Origin: Corynebacterium pacaense | GTDB taxonomy: Bacteria > Actinomycetota > Actinomycetes > Mycobacteriales > Mycobacteriaceae | DNA length: 53,668 bases | Reading direction: 5' to 3' | Assembly: GCF_900169525.1 (NCBI RefSeq) | Contig: NZ_LT821239.1 | Location: forward strand, 651,029-704,696 | Made by a program: the position numbers and the translations under genes | The notes under the pieces: model-generated | The model's input: the letters and a program-made list of their open reading frames with translations, nothing else | What the model was told of the DNA's origin: nothing | Databases searched by the model: none | Shown here: piece after piece, positions 1 through 8,396 of the stretch | Layout: every line of letters begins with the position of its first letter | How positions within the stretch are numbered: position 1 is the stretch's first letter

Positions 1-28
1 TTGGATTAATCGGGCTATCCTGTACCGC

Positions 29-565
29 ATGCGTACGGCATATAGACAGCAATTGGACTCTTTCGCGCACAATCTCATCGTATTGTGTGACGTAACCAAG
101 GACACCATGGCGAAGGCCTCCGATGCGCTGTTGCGTGCCTCCCTGCAGTCGGCGGAAGACGCGCTGTCCAATGCCGAACAGCTCGATGAGGTCAGGAGCC
201 TCTGCGAGGATCAGTCGGTGGAACTGCTCGCTCTGGAAACCCCGGTGGCAAGGGATCTGCGCCAGGTCGTGTCCTCGATCTACATCGTCGAGGATTTCGA
301 CCGCATGGGCGCCTCGGCGACGATCGTGTCCGCGGCGATGTCGGGCAGGACTCCCGCGAAGAGTGCCTGCTCGGGCAGAGTCCACTCGGTCTGGCCGAAT
401 GAGGAGAAGCCGGGGCGGGTGACCGTGGTATTGACCCGGACCGGGGTACCGGCGTGTGCGATTACATCACCGGTTCTCAGTGCGGCGGTGTCCGGATCCC
501 CCAGGCACTCCCAGAGCCATTCGGCCGCGTCATTGTCCGAGGTGGTCAGCGCGGCCGTGACCTGA
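29..565 (+). CDS. phoU: PhoU N-terminal fragment fused to unrelated sequence
   Basis: PhoU is the cytoplasmic regulator of phosphate uptake that acts with the Pst transporter and the two-component sensor. Residues 1-94 match actinobacterial PhoU well, including the segment VARDLRQVVSSIYIVEDFDR, and the start MRTAYRQQL is the usual one. After residue ~94 (about base 310) the reading frame leaves the family and runs antisense through the gene on the other strand, so the rest of the open frame to 565 is not PhoU. A normal PhoU has about 220-245 residues, so more than half is missing. No pst genes are adjacent. I read this as a contig junction, misassembly or true rearrangement, not a functional gene. 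Identity of the N-terminal part is confident; the cause of the break is not. Confidence 0.75.
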   Translation: MRTAYRQQLDSFAHNLIVLCDVTKDTMAKASDALLRASLQSAEDALSNAEQLDEVRSLCEDQSVELLALETPVARDLRQVVSSIYIVEDFDRMGASATIVSAAMSGRTPAKSACSGRVHSVWPNEEKPGRVTVVLTRTGVPACAITSPVLSAAVSGSPRHSQSHSAASLSEVVSAAVT

Positions 566-903
566 GCCTCCAGTGATGCGCGGTCGGCATCGCAGCCGTC
601 GAGCGCGGCGAGCGCGATGGGGACCTTGATGGTCGACCGGGCGGGGGCGTCGAGAAGCCCCCCGAAGGTCCGGGCCTGACCGTCCTGCGCTAGCCCCCCC
701 CCGCCCCGTCCCCCGTTTGTCGACGCCACCGCCGCTACCGCGGACGCCAGATCCGGGCCGGCGCCCGGCGTGACCGCCGCGGTGGTTGGTTGCGGTGGCC
801 GGGAGGTCGGGGAGGGGACGGGGTCGGTGTCCGTGGGGATGGTGCAGGAGGTGGCCAGGGACAGAAGCGCGAGGGCGCCGATTACACCGGCGGGGCGCCT
901 CAT
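280..903 (-). CDS. beta-lactamase-fold serine hydrolase lipoprotein, 3' end truncated
   Basis: Predicted secreted lipoprotein of the class A beta-lactamase / penicillin-binding fold. Residues 1-20 form a signal peptide with a lipobox (LATSC), followed by a Pro/Thr-rich linker. Two catalytic motifs of the fold are visible: STIK (SxxK-type nucleophile and base, in STIKVPIALAAL) and SDN (in TTSDNDAAEWLW). The third motif (KTG-like) is not seen, and the last ~10 codons are antisense to phoU, so the C-terminus is lost at the junction near base 310. The start codon overlaps the stop of the upstream gene by ATGA, giving a two-gene operon. A G-run near base 690-705 may hide an indel. Substrate unknown; a cell-wall role is inference. 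Confidence 0.7.
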   Translation of the reverse strand: MRRPAGVIGALALLSLATSCTIPTDTDPVPSPTSRPPQPTTAAVTPGAGPDLASAVAAVASTNGGRGGGGLAQDGQARTFGGLLDAPARSTIKVPIALAALDGCDADRASLEAQVTAALTTSDNDAAEWLWECLGDPDTAALRTGDVIAHAGTPVRVNTTVTRPGFSSFGQTEWTLPEQALFAGVLPDIAADTIVAEAPMRSKSSTM

Positions 904-1553
904 GCGATGTAGACGATCGCGTTGTTGCCGCCGCGGCAGGTGACAAAGTCCCCGTTGTCCGAGCAGAGCATGTCATAGTAGCGTCCGGTGACCGAGCTGT
1001 AGGCGGAGATCTGCCCCTCGGTCCGTCCCGTGGAGAGGTAGTGGTCGACGAAGGCATTGCGGACGGCCTCGGCGAAGGGCGCGGAGGTTTCCGGTGATCC
1101 CCGCCAGATGCTGTTGAAGTCCCCCGTCGGGGCGGCTGCGCTTGCGGCGGGGTTTGCGGCCACCGCTCCCGCGGGCAGGGTGATCGAGTTCGGGCGGGAG
1201 TCGCCGGAGGCGGTGGAGGTGGCCTCGGCGGGCTGGGACTGCGTGGCGGCCCCGGTTGTGGTGGTGGGGGACTGGGAGAACAGGTCACCGCCCCTGGTCA
1301 CCAGAACACCGATCCCCACACCGGCGGCGATGAGCGCGATGGCGAGAACAGCGATGATGAAGCCCGCCGCGGACCTTCTCGGCGGATCGGGTCGCGGCGC
1401 GGGCGCGGGCTGCGGGGTGTTCTGCGGGGTATTCTGCGGGGTGTTCTGCCATCCCTGTGCGGGGGCGACCGCCGGAAAGGAACTGGTCTCGGCGGCGCCG
1501 GGGGAGTCGAAGGGGTTGGAGAAGTCCTGGTTGGAGTGGTCCTTGTTGTTCAT
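900..1553 (-). CDS. single-pass membrane protein, unknown function
   Basis: 217 residues. The N-terminal ~60 residues are polar and rich in Asn, Gln and Pro with a short NTPQ tandem repeat; one clear membrane helix follows (AGFIIAVLAIALIAAGVGIGVLV), then a Ser/Thr/Ala linker and a small extracytoplasmic domain with two Cys (MLCSDNGDFVTCRGG) that could form a disulfide. This topology is common for corynebacterial envelope proteins and serine/threonine-kinase-associated sensors, but I recognise no named family. Its stop overlaps the start of the downstream lipoprotein gene by ATGA, so the two are probably co-translated. The 189 bases upstream, shared with the divergent mmpL gene, hold the promoters. 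Confidence 0.65.
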   Translation of the reverse strand: MNNKDHSNQDFSNPFDSPGAAETSSFPAVAPAQGWQNTPQNTPQNTPQPAPAPRPDPPRRSAAGFIIAVLAIALIAAGVGIGVLVTRGGDLFSQSPTTTTGAATQSQPAEATSTASGDSRPNSITLPAGAVAANPAASAAAPTGDFNSIWRGSPETSAPFAEAVRNAFVDHYLSTGRTEGQISAYSSVTGRYYDMLCSDNGDFVTCRGGNNAIVYIA

Positions 1554-1742
1554 CCTCGTCCCGATCGGTGGTAGATCCTCCCGGGACGGTGATGTCGGCC
1601 CCAGGCAGCAAACAGCTCCACATCAGCTTAGGTGCCAATCGGGAAATCCGGAGTGGTATCCCCGCCGTCTTTTAAGGATTTGCCGGGGCACGCGGGTAAG
1701 TTGGTCAGCACATGTGTCTGATCGTTAGAGGAGAAACACCCC

Positions 1743-4169
1743 GTGGCGAAGCTGCTGTTCAGGTTGGGTCGATGGTCGTACAACCGGAAATGGATCGTCA
1801 TTTCGGCCTGGTTGCTCATCCTTGGCATCGTCGCGGCCTGCGCACTGAGCCTGCAGAGGGGCTTCACCGATACCTTCACCATCGATGACACCCCCTCGAT
1901 CGACGCGACGGTTCTGCTCGTTGAGAAATTCCCGGATCAGCAGAACCCGGTCACCGCGGCCGGGGTGAACCTGGTGTTCCAGGCGCCGGAGGGGCAGACC
2001 CTGGCGGAGGCGGGCAACAGTGCAGCCATCGATGATGTCGTCTCCTATATTAAGGAGAACCTCGATGGACTCAGCGGCACCGATCGCTTCGGAAATCCCG
2101 TTGAGGTCTCCCCCGCGCTGCAGGACATGGTGGTCACCCAGATGACCGAGATGGGGTTGCCCGAGGACAACGCGCGCCGGGATGCGGAGAATCTCGCCCT
2201 GCTCAGCGACGACGGAACCATCGGCTACACCACCTTCAACATCGATGTCCCGGGGCCGGAGTTCGTTGAACAGAGCCAGCGCGATGTGATCACCCGCGCC
2301 ATGGAGATCGGTCGGGACCGGGGGCTGACGGTGGAGGCCGGGGGCGCGGCCTTCGGTGATCCCATCCAGATCAAGACCACCAGCGAGATCATCGGCATCG
2401 GCATCGCCTTCGTGGTCCTGGTGTTCACCTTCGGTTCGCTGGTGGCGGCCGGTCTGCCCCTGATCACCGCGGTGATCGGAGTGGGAATCGGAGCCCTGGC
2501 TATCGTCCTGGCGACCCGTTTCGCCGACCTGAACACCGTGACCCCGGTTCTGGCCGTGATGATCGGGCTGGCCGTGGGCATCGATTACGCACTTTTCATC
2601 CTCTCCCGCTACCGTGCCGAGTACAAAAGGATGCCCCGGGACGAGGCCGCCGGCATGGCCGTGGGGACCGCGGGATCGGCGGTGGTGTTCGCGGGTGCCA
2701 CCGTGATCATCGCGCTGGTGGCCCTGGCCATCGCCGATATCGGCTTCCTCACGGCGATGGGGCTCTCCGCAGCGCTGACGGTCTTCATCGCCGTGCTCAT
2801 CGCGATCACCTTCATTCCCGCCCTACTTGGTGTGCTCGGGCCCCGAACCTTCAAGGGCAAGATAGTGGGCATCGCGGGCAACCCCACCCCGAAGCAGACA
2901 TGGGAACAGGCACTGAACCGCCGGTCGAAGGGCCGTACCTGGGTCACCTTCGTGCAGAAGGTTCCCGGTCTCGTGGTGGCGGTGGTGGTGCTCGGTCTCG
3001 GTGCCCTGTCCGTTCCCGTGATCAATCTGGAGCTCGCCCTTCCCTCCGACTCGACCTCGAACGTGGACACCACCCAGCGCAGGTCCGCCGATCTCATGGC
3101 CGAGGGTTTCGGCGCCGGCGTCAATGCTCCCTTCCTCGTCATCGTGGATGCCGAGGACGCCGATCCCGATTCCGCCGCCCTGCAGCCCCTGATCAGTGCC
3201 CAGGACACCGGCGAGGGGGAGTTCGATGCCACCGCGGCGGCGCGATTCGCCACCTATCTCTATGTGACCCAGACCTACAACTCCAATGTTGACATCAAGC
3301 ATGCGCAGATCATCGGGGTCAACGCCGATTCCACGGCCGCGCAGATCCTGGTCACCCCGTTCACCGGTCCGGCCGACCAGGAGACCACCAGGGCCCTGCA
3401 CATTCTGCGTGCACAGGAGACCCAGATAGAGGATGTCACCGGGGCCGAACTGGGAACCACGGGTCTGACCGCGGTGCAGCAGGACATCACCGATCAGCTC
3501 GAGGGTGCCATGCCACTGTATCTGGCTGTGGTGGTCGGACTGGCCATCGTGCTGCTGTTGCTGGTCTTCCGCTCGATCATGGTTCCCCTCGTCGCGGGCC
3601 TGGGATTCCTCCTCTCCGTGGGTGCGGCCTTCGGAGCGACTGTCCTGGTGTGGCAGGAGGGCCTGTTCGGACTGGTCAACACCCCCGGTCCGCTGATCTC
3701 CTTCATGCCGATCTTCCTCATCGGCGTCACCTTCGGGCTGGCCATGGATTATCAGGTCTTCCTGGTCACCCGGATGCGCGAGCACTATACGCACCACGGG
3801 GGCAAAGGTGTCCCCGGCTCGCGCTACACTCCTGTTGAACAGTCCGTCATCGAGGGATACACACAGGGTTCGCGGGTGGTCACGGCGGCCGCCTTGATCA
3901 TGATCGCGGTGTTCGTGGCCTTCATCGACCAGCCACTGCCCTTCATCAAGATCTTCGGATTCGCTCTCGGTGTGGGTGTGTTCTTCGATGCCTTCTTCGT
4001 GCGCATGGGTCTGGTGCCGGCGTCGATGTTCCTGATGGGCCGCGCAACCTGGTGGATGCCCCGATGGCTCGACCGGCTGCTGCCCAGCCTGGACATCGAG
4101 GGCACCGCGCTCGAGCGGGAATGGGAGAGCAACCACCGGCGCGATAAGCTGGACAACCATGTCGACTGA
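1743..4169 (+). CDS. MmpL-family RND transporter
   Basis: 808-residue transporter of the MmpL/CmpL branch of the RND superfamily, which exports trehalose mycolates and other lipids across the inner membrane of mycolic-acid bacteria. One N-terminal helix (residues ~15-37) and an extracytoplasmic porter domain are followed by a five-helix block, then the same arrangement again. The proton-relay Asp-Tyr pairs of MmpL3-type pumps are present in both halves: GLAVGIDYALFILSRYR and FGLAMDYQVFLVTRMREHY. The GTG start is preceded by GAGGAG. It overlaps the following tgt start by 11 bp, suggesting co-transcription. It lacks the long C-terminal tail of mycobacterial MmpL3. Which corynebacterial CmpL paralogue it is cannot be told from sequence alone. 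Confidence 0.9.
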   Translation: MAKLLFRLGRWSYNRKWIVISAWLLILGIVAACALSLQRGFTDTFTIDDTPSIDATVLLVEKFPDQQNPVTAAGVNLVFQAPEGQTLAEAGNSAAIDDVVSYIKENLDGLSGTDRFGNPVEVSPALQDMVVTQMTEMGLPEDNARRDAENLALLSDDGTIGYTTFNIDVPGPEFVEQSQRDVITRAMEIGRDRGLTVEAGGAAFGDPIQIKTTSEIIGIGIAFVVLVFTFGSLVAAGLPLITAVIGVGIGALAIVLATRFADLNTVTPVLAVMIGLAVGIDYALFILSRYRAEYKRMPRDEAAGMAVGTAGSAVVFAGATVIIALVALAIADIGFLTAMGLSAALTVFIAVLIAITFIPALLGVLGPRTFKGKIVGIAGNPTPKQTWEQALNRRSKGRTWVTFVQKVPGLVVAVVVLGLGALSVPVINLELALPSDSTSNVDTTQRRSADLMAEGFGAGVNAPFLVIVDAEDADPDSAALQPLISAQDTGEGEFDATAAARFATYLYVTQTYNSNVDIKHAQIIGVNADSTAAQILVTPFTGPADQETTRALHILRAQETQIEDVTGAELGTTGLTAVQQDITDQLEGAMPLYLAVVVGLAIVLLLLVFRSIMVPLVAGLGFLLSVGAAFGATVLVWQEGLFGLVNTPGPLISFMPIFLIGVTFGLAMDYQVFLVTRMREHYTHHGGKGVPGSRYTPVEQSVIEGYTQGSRVVTAAALIMIAVFVAFIDQPLPFIKIFGFALGVGVFFDAFFVRMGLVPASMFLMGRATWWMPRWLDRLLPSLDIEGTALEREWESNHRRDKLDNHVD

Positions 4170-5412
4170 CCTCTCTTTCACTCTGGGCACCCAGCTTAAC
4201 GACGCCTCCCCGGGCAAACACGGACGCACAGGCGTGATCCACACGCCGCACGGGGACATCGCCACCCCGGCGTTCATTCCGGTGGCAACGAAGGCGACGG
4301 TCAAGACCCTGACCCCAGAGCAGATCCGTGAGACGGGAGCGCAGGCCATCCTCTCCAACGCGTACCATCTCTATCTCCAGCCGGGCCCGGATATCGTCGA
4401 TGAGGCCGGTGGGGTCGCCCGCTTCGAGAACTGGCAGGGCCCGACGTACACCGATTCCGGTGGATTCCAGGTGATGAGTCTGGGTGTGGGCTTCAAGAAG
4501 GTCCTCGCCATGGACACCACCAACCTCACCCGCAATGATGTCAAGGCCGCGCACAAGGAGCGTATGGCGCACGTCGACGAGGACGGCGTGGACTTCAAAT
4601 CCGTCATCGACGGCTCAAAGCATCGCTTCACCCCCGAGGTGAGCATGCAGATCCAGCATCAACTGGGTGCCGATATCATGTTCGCCTTCGACGAGCTGAC
4701 CACGCTGGTCGACTCCTACCAGTACCAGACCGAATCGGTGGAGCGGACCCGGCGCTGGGCCGACCGCTGCCTGCGTGAGCACGAGAGGCTGACGCGCGAG
4801 CGCGTCGGCAGGCCCCTGCAGTCCCTGTGGGGGGTTGTCCAGGGTGCGCAGTACGAGGATCTGCGTCGACAAGCAACGCGTGGCCTGCTGGAACTCGACG
4901 CCCGCGCCCGTGATGAGGGCCGCCGCGGCTTCGGCGGCTTCGGTATCGGTGGAGCCCTGGAGAAGGAGAATCTGGGGACCATAGTGGGCTGGGTGTGCGA
5001 CGAGCTGCCAGAGAGCATGCCGCGTCACCTGCTCGGTATCTCCGAACCCGATGATCTCTTCGTGGCCATCGAGGCGGGCGCCGACACCTTCGATTGCGTC
5101 GCCCCCACCCGCCTCGGCCGTCGCGGTGGCGTGTACACCCTCGACGGGCGCATCAACCTGACCGGAGCGAGATTCAAGCGCGATTTCTCCGGCATCGACG
5201 AGGAAGTCGGCGGCTACGTCTCGGAGAATTACTCCCGCGCCTATATCCATCACCTGCTCAAGGCCAAGGAATTCCTCGCCGGAACTCTGTGCACCATGCA
5301 CAACCTCTACTTCATGATCGGGCTGGTGGACAAGATCCGGGCTTCCATAAGCGACGGGACCTACCACGACTTCAAGACGGAGTTCCTGGGCCGCTACTAT
5401 GCCGCGCGCTGA
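4159..5412 (+). CDS. tgt: tRNA-guanine transglycosylase (Tgt), zinc-ligand-poor variant
   Basis: Tgt exchanges guanine-34 of tRNA(Asp/Asn/His/Tyr) for a 7-deazaguanine (preQ1 or queuine). 417 residues. Visible family motifs: TDSGGFQVMS with the catalytic Asp at residue 99, FDE at 177-179, VVQG at 226-229, and the nucleophile region FDCVAPTRLGRRG with Asp312. Two departures stand out. The bacterial GLAVGE substrate loop reads GFGIGG (260-265), losing the Glu that contacts the preQ1 aminomethyl group. The CxCxxC zinc cluster expected near 350-358 is replaced by EEVGGYVSENY, although the following NYSRAYIHHL helix and the His in MHNL (381) remain. yhhQ and gluQRS within 3 kb point to queuosine salvage. 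Function is well supported; base specificity is uncertain. Confidence 0.88.
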   Translation: MSTDLSFTLGTQLNDASPGKHGRTGVIHTPHGDIATPAFIPVATKATVKTLTPEQIRETGAQAILSNAYHLYLQPGPDIVDEAGGVARFENWQGPTYTDSGGFQVMSLGVGFKKVLAMDTTNLTRNDVKAAHKERMAHVDEDGVDFKSVIDGSKHRFTPEVSMQIQHQLGADIMFAFDELTTLVDSYQYQTESVERTRRWADRCLREHERLTRERVGRPLQSLWGVVQGAQYEDLRRQATRGLLELDARARDEGRRGFGGFGIGGALEKENLGTIVGWVCDELPESMPRHLLGISEPDDLFVAIEAGADTFDCVAPTRLGRRGGVYTLDGRINLTGARFKRDFSGIDEEVGGYVSENYSRAYIHHLLKAKEFLAGTLCTMHNLYFMIGLVDKIRASISDGTYHDFKTEFLGRYYAAR

Positions 5413-5453
5413 TTCCGGTAGCAGAACCCATCGTGGTGTGTTTAGCTGTCCGC

Positions 5454-6455
5454 ATGACGCATCAAGGGGGGATGTTGATCAGGCAGTCGGCATGCTCGCG
5501 CGCGCAGAGCCGAGATCTGTACAGGAAATGCTCATCGGGGGAACTCCGAAAACTGGCGCCGGGGGTGTTTGTGCCGGCCGAGGCCTACGACGGACTCAAA
5601 CCCTGGGAGCGGTACCGGCTGCGCTGCGCTGCGTACGGATACGCCTACCCGAGGTACGTCGTGGCGGGAAGATCGGCCGCGGCGCTGTGGGACATGGCTT
5701 CCGGGAGTGTCCCCGAGGAGGTTGAACTGGGGCGGCGGGCAGGATCGGGGCCGGTGGGCGCCAGCGGGGTGAGGAACCGCAAGCTGCCCGGTGAGGCCCC
5801 CGGCCGGGAACCGGTACTCCACCGTGGGCTGTGGCTGACCTCGCCCATCATGACGACGATCGATCTGGCGAGGTGGCATTCACTCGTCGATGCCGTAGGC
5901 GCAGCTGATTCGGGGATGCGGGGCAAACAGTTCACGCTGGAGGATCTCGAGGGGGCGGCCGGTGGCTACCGCGGGTACCGGGGGCGTCGACACATAGAGG
6001 ACCTGTTGACGCTGGCTCACCCGGCCTCCGAAAGCCCTCGGGAATCGGCCATGCGGGTACTGCTGTGGCAGAACGGCTTCCCCGTCCCACATCTGCAGGC
6101 TGTCATCTCATCGGCTGCGGGGAGGTTCATCGGCCGTGTGGATGCATTGTTTCCCCAGCAATCGACGATCCTTGAGTACGACGGAGAACTCAAGTACTCA
6201 CGCGCCTTTGGAAAGGATCCCGAGCAGACGATGCGTGAGGAGCTCGAGAGGCAGAAGGCCCTGCTCAATGCCGGCACCCGAATGGTGAGAGTGACGGCCG
6301 CGACCTTCAGGGATCAGAGCTGGATGGAGGATCTGCGCCGGGAGCTGAAACGCGGCGAGGGAAATCCGCTGCCCGAGAATCAATGGTCCTCGGCGGGCCT
6401 CGGCTGGGGGACGAGGATAGAGAAGACACCGGTGGGTGGGGCATTCAGAATATAA
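5454..6455 (+). CDS. DUF559/Vsr-like nuclease-domain protein, AbiEi-like N-terminus
   Basis: 333 residues. The N-terminal part (SRDLYRKCSSGELRKLAPGVFVPAE) resembles the winged-helix region of AbiEi-type proteins, where a short element precedes a 'gets-read-as-promoter' type domain. The C-terminal third contains FIGRVDALFP...ILEYDGELKY, which fits a D-x(n)-ExDxExK arrangement of the PD-(D/E)xK / very-short-patch-repair-like fold (DUF559). Such two-part proteins are multi-copy in Corynebacterium and actinobacteria and remain functionally undefined. The start is uncertain: ATG 5454 has no Shine-Dalgarno, while ATG 5472 follows AAGGGGGG too closely. The stop codon lies at the first base pairs of a 91-bp tandem repeat. 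Confidence 0.6.
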   Translation: MTHQGGMLIRQSACSRAQSRDLYRKCSSGELRKLAPGVFVPAEAYDGLKPWERYRLRCAAYGYAYPRYVVAGRSAAALWDMASGSVPEEVELGRRAGSGPVGASGVRNRKLPGEAPGREPVLHRGLWLTSPIMTTIDLARWHSLVDAVGAADSGMRGKQFTLEDLEGAAGGYRGYRGRRHIEDLLTLAHPASESPRESAMRVLLWQNGFPVPHLQAVISSAAGRFIGRVDALFPQQSTILEYDGELKYSRAFGKDPEQTMREELERQKALLNAGTRMVRVTAATFRDQSWMEDLRRELKRGEGNPLPENQWSSAGLGWGTRIEKTPVGGAFRI

Positions 6456-6749
6456 ACGGTCAGCTGGTCGCAGCGGGTGCGATGAGGTGTCCGTTTATCG
6501 GGTTCCGGCCCGGATCTGCCCTGGTTTCCGGGTGCTGTGGGGGCAAACGGTCAGCTGGTCGCAGCGGGTGCGATGAGGTGTCCGTTTATCGAGTTCCGGC
6601 CCGGATCTGCCCTGGTTTCCCGGTGCGGTGGGGGCAAACGGTCAGCTGGTCGCAATGGGTGCGATGAGGTGTCCGTTTATCGGGTTCCGGCCCGGATCTG
6701 CCCTGGTTTCCCGGTGCGGTGGGGGCAAACGGTCAGCTGGTCGCAGCGG
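6454..6749. repeat. 91-bp intergenic tandem repeat, 3.25 copies
   Basis: Copies begin with AAACGGTCAGCTGGTCGCA at 6454, 6545, 6636 and a partial copy at 6727, so the period is 91 bp. Copies differ by only a few substitutions (for example GCAGCGGG/GCAATGGG, ATCGGG/ATCGAG). Each unit contains AAACGG ... CCGTTT as short inverted arms about 43 bp apart. It starts at the stop codon of the upstream gene and ends 24 bp before the stop of the convergent yhhQ gene. 91 is not divisible by 3, which argues against coding. Confidence 0.95.
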
Positions 6750-6772
6750 CCCTCAACCCCCGAAGCAACGCC

Positions 6773-7465
6773 TTAGTATCCCTCGCGCCTCTTCACCCAG
6801 GCGATCACCGTGTAGGTCACGGGGAGCAGGACAACTTCGAGCAGAGTTTTCCATAGGAAACCCACGATGACGTAGTTCAGGAAATCGCCGGTGGTCACGA
6901 TGCCGATGACAGGTGCCGCGATCGCACAGAACAGAAGCGTGTCGCCGAATTCGCCGACGATGGTTGATCCGATGAGTCGGGCCCAGAGAGTCTTCTCGCC
7001 GGTGCGTTTCTTGATCGCCACCAGGACGGTCGCGTTGAGGAGCTGTCCGACGACGTACCCGGCGAGCGATGCCAGGACGATCTGCGGCACGAGCCCGAGC
7101 ACGGAGGAGAAGGCTTCCTGGCCGTCCCAGAAGCTTGCGGGTGGAAGCCAGATTGCGATGTAGAAGGAGATCACGGCGAGGATCGTGACTCCGAAACCGG
7201 TGAAGATGGCCCGTCGGGTTGCCTTGAAGCCGTAGCATTCGGCGAGGACGTCGCCGAGGATGTAGGCGAGCGGGAAGAGGAAGAAGGCGCCATCGGTGAC
7301 CAGGGGGCCGATCTCCACGCCTTTGGTCGCGGTGATGTTCGAGATCAGGAACACTGCGACGAACAGTGTCGTCAGGATGGGGTAGAGGCCAGCCTGCACG
7401 GGGATGAAGTGGGGGTTTCCGGACACCTCGGCGGTGCCCTGCCCAGACTCGTTTGATGAATTCAC
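6773..7465 (-). CDS. yhhQ: queuosine precursor transporter, YhhQ/QPTR family
   Basis: About 230 residues with six or so membrane helices, belonging to the VUT/YhhQ family that imports 7-deazapurine precursors (preQ0, preQ1, queuine). Recognisable segments: [53 protein letters not shown] (with the conserved ...[11 protein letters not shown] motif) and [18 protein letters not shown]. The chosen GTG start at 7465 has AAGG eight bases upstream; GTG 7474 and ATG 7507 are alternatives, but the latter lies inside divergent gluQRS. Divergent arrangement with gluQRS and proximity of tgt make a queuosine-salvage set. No de novo preQ0 genes (queC-F) are visible here. Confidence 0.85.
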   Translation of the reverse strand: MNSSNESGQGTAEVSGNPHFIPVQAGLYPILTTLFVAVFLISNITATKGVEIGPLVTDGAFFLFPLAYILGDVLAECYGFKATRRAIFTGFGVTILAVISFYIAIWLPPASFWDGQEAFSSVLGLVPQIVLASLAGYVVGQLLNATVLVAIKKRTGEKTLWARLIGSTIVGEFGDTLLFCAIAAPVIGIVTTGDFLNYVIVGFLWKTLLEVVLLPVTYTVIAWVKRREGY

Positions 7466-7505
7466 GTCCCACACCTTAGCTTCCCGGGATACTAGTGTGT
7501 ATGCC

Positions 7506-8396
7506 ATGGTTGGCAGATACGCACCCTCCCCGAGTGGGGATCTTCATTTCGGTAATCTGCGCACGGCTGTGCTCGCCTGGTTGTTTGCCAGGCATGGCGG
7601 CGGGGCCTTCCGTATGCGGGTCGAGGACATCGATGAGCAGCGTTCGAGTGTGGAGTCCGCGCATCGCCAGCTCGAGGATCTGCGCACCATCGGCGTCGAC
7701 TGGGACGGCGGGGTGCTCTACCAGTCAACGCGCGATGCGGCCTATCGTGAGGCCGTGGGCCGCCTGGACACCTACGAGTGTTACTGCTCGCGGCGGGACA
7801 TCCAGGAGGCATCGCGGGCTCCGCACGCCGTGCCGGGGTTGTACCCGGGAACGTGCCGTGATCTGGGGGAGGGGGAGCGCGTCGTCAAGCGGGGCGAGCT
7901 GGCGGCGCAGAAGCGGTACCCGGCCTTGCGCCTTCGTGCGCAGGTGTCGGCCTATGAGTTCGATGACCGCCTGCGCGGGCATCTCAGCGGTGAGGTCGAT
8001 GATTTCATCCTCGTGCGAGGGGGCCGGGAACCCGGGTGGGCCTACAACCTCGCGGTGGTGGTCGATGATGCCTTCCAGGGCGTAGACCAGGTGGTGCGCG
8101 GCGATGACCTGCTCGGGTCCACGGCCCGCCAGGCCTATCTGTATCATCTGCTCGGCCTGACGACCCCGGAGTACGTGCATGTTCCGCTGGTGCTCAACGA
8201 CCACGGTCAACGCCTGGCCAAGCGCGACGGCGCTGTCACCCTGCGCCAGATGCTTGTCGACGCCCCCCTCACCCACGTGGTCGCCGCCCTTGCGGGCTCC
8301 CTCGGTTACCGGGCGGACAACCTGAGCGATCTGCTGGCTGACTTCGATCCGGGACGGGTGGGCACCAAACCCTTCGTGTTCACCGCTGTGAGCTAG
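7506..8396 (+). CDS. gluQRS: glutamyl-Q tRNA(Asp) synthetase
   Basis: GluQ-RS is a truncated glutamyl-tRNA synthetase that activates Glu and attaches it to queuosine-34 of tRNA(Asp). 296 residues, about the family length, lacking any anticodon-binding domain. Motifs: [15 protein letters not shown] (HIGH-type) near the start, the zinc-site cluster CYCSRRDIQ...YPGTC, and [10 protein letters not shown] in place of KMSKS. The ATG lies seven bases after GATACTAGTGTGT, so the message may be leaderless. The stop codon shares a CTAG palindrome with the stop of the convergent downstream gene. Its presence implies the organism makes Q-tRNA(Asp), consistent with tgt and yhhQ nearby. Confidence 0.92.
   Translation: MVGRYAPSPSGDLHFGNLRTAVLAWLFARHGGGAFRMRVEDIDEQRSSVESAHRQLEDLRTIGVDWDGGVLYQSTRDAAYREAVGRLDTYECYCSRRDIQEASRAPHAVPGLYPGTCRDLGEGERVVKRGELAAQKRYPALRLRAQVSAYEFDDRLRGHLSGEVDDFILVRGGREPGWAYNLAVVVDDAFQGVDQVVRGDDLLGSTARQAYLYHLLGLTTPEYVHVPLVLNDHGQRLAKRDGAVTLRQMLVDAPLTHVVAALAGSLGYRADNLSDLLADFDPGRVGTKPFVFTAVS

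Noticed and set aside
2823..4358. 511-codon ORF antisense to mmpL
   Set aside because: Low-complexity Arg/His/Gly/Asp composition typical of the shadow frame of a high-GC gene; the sense gene has clear family motifs.
6383..6870. Several overlapping ORFs (MGANGQLVA..., MRCPFIGFRPGSALVS...) across the 91-bp repeat
   Set aside because: They are the same repeat read in shifting frames; a 91-bp period cannot encode a repeated protein, and no ribosome-binding sites precede them.
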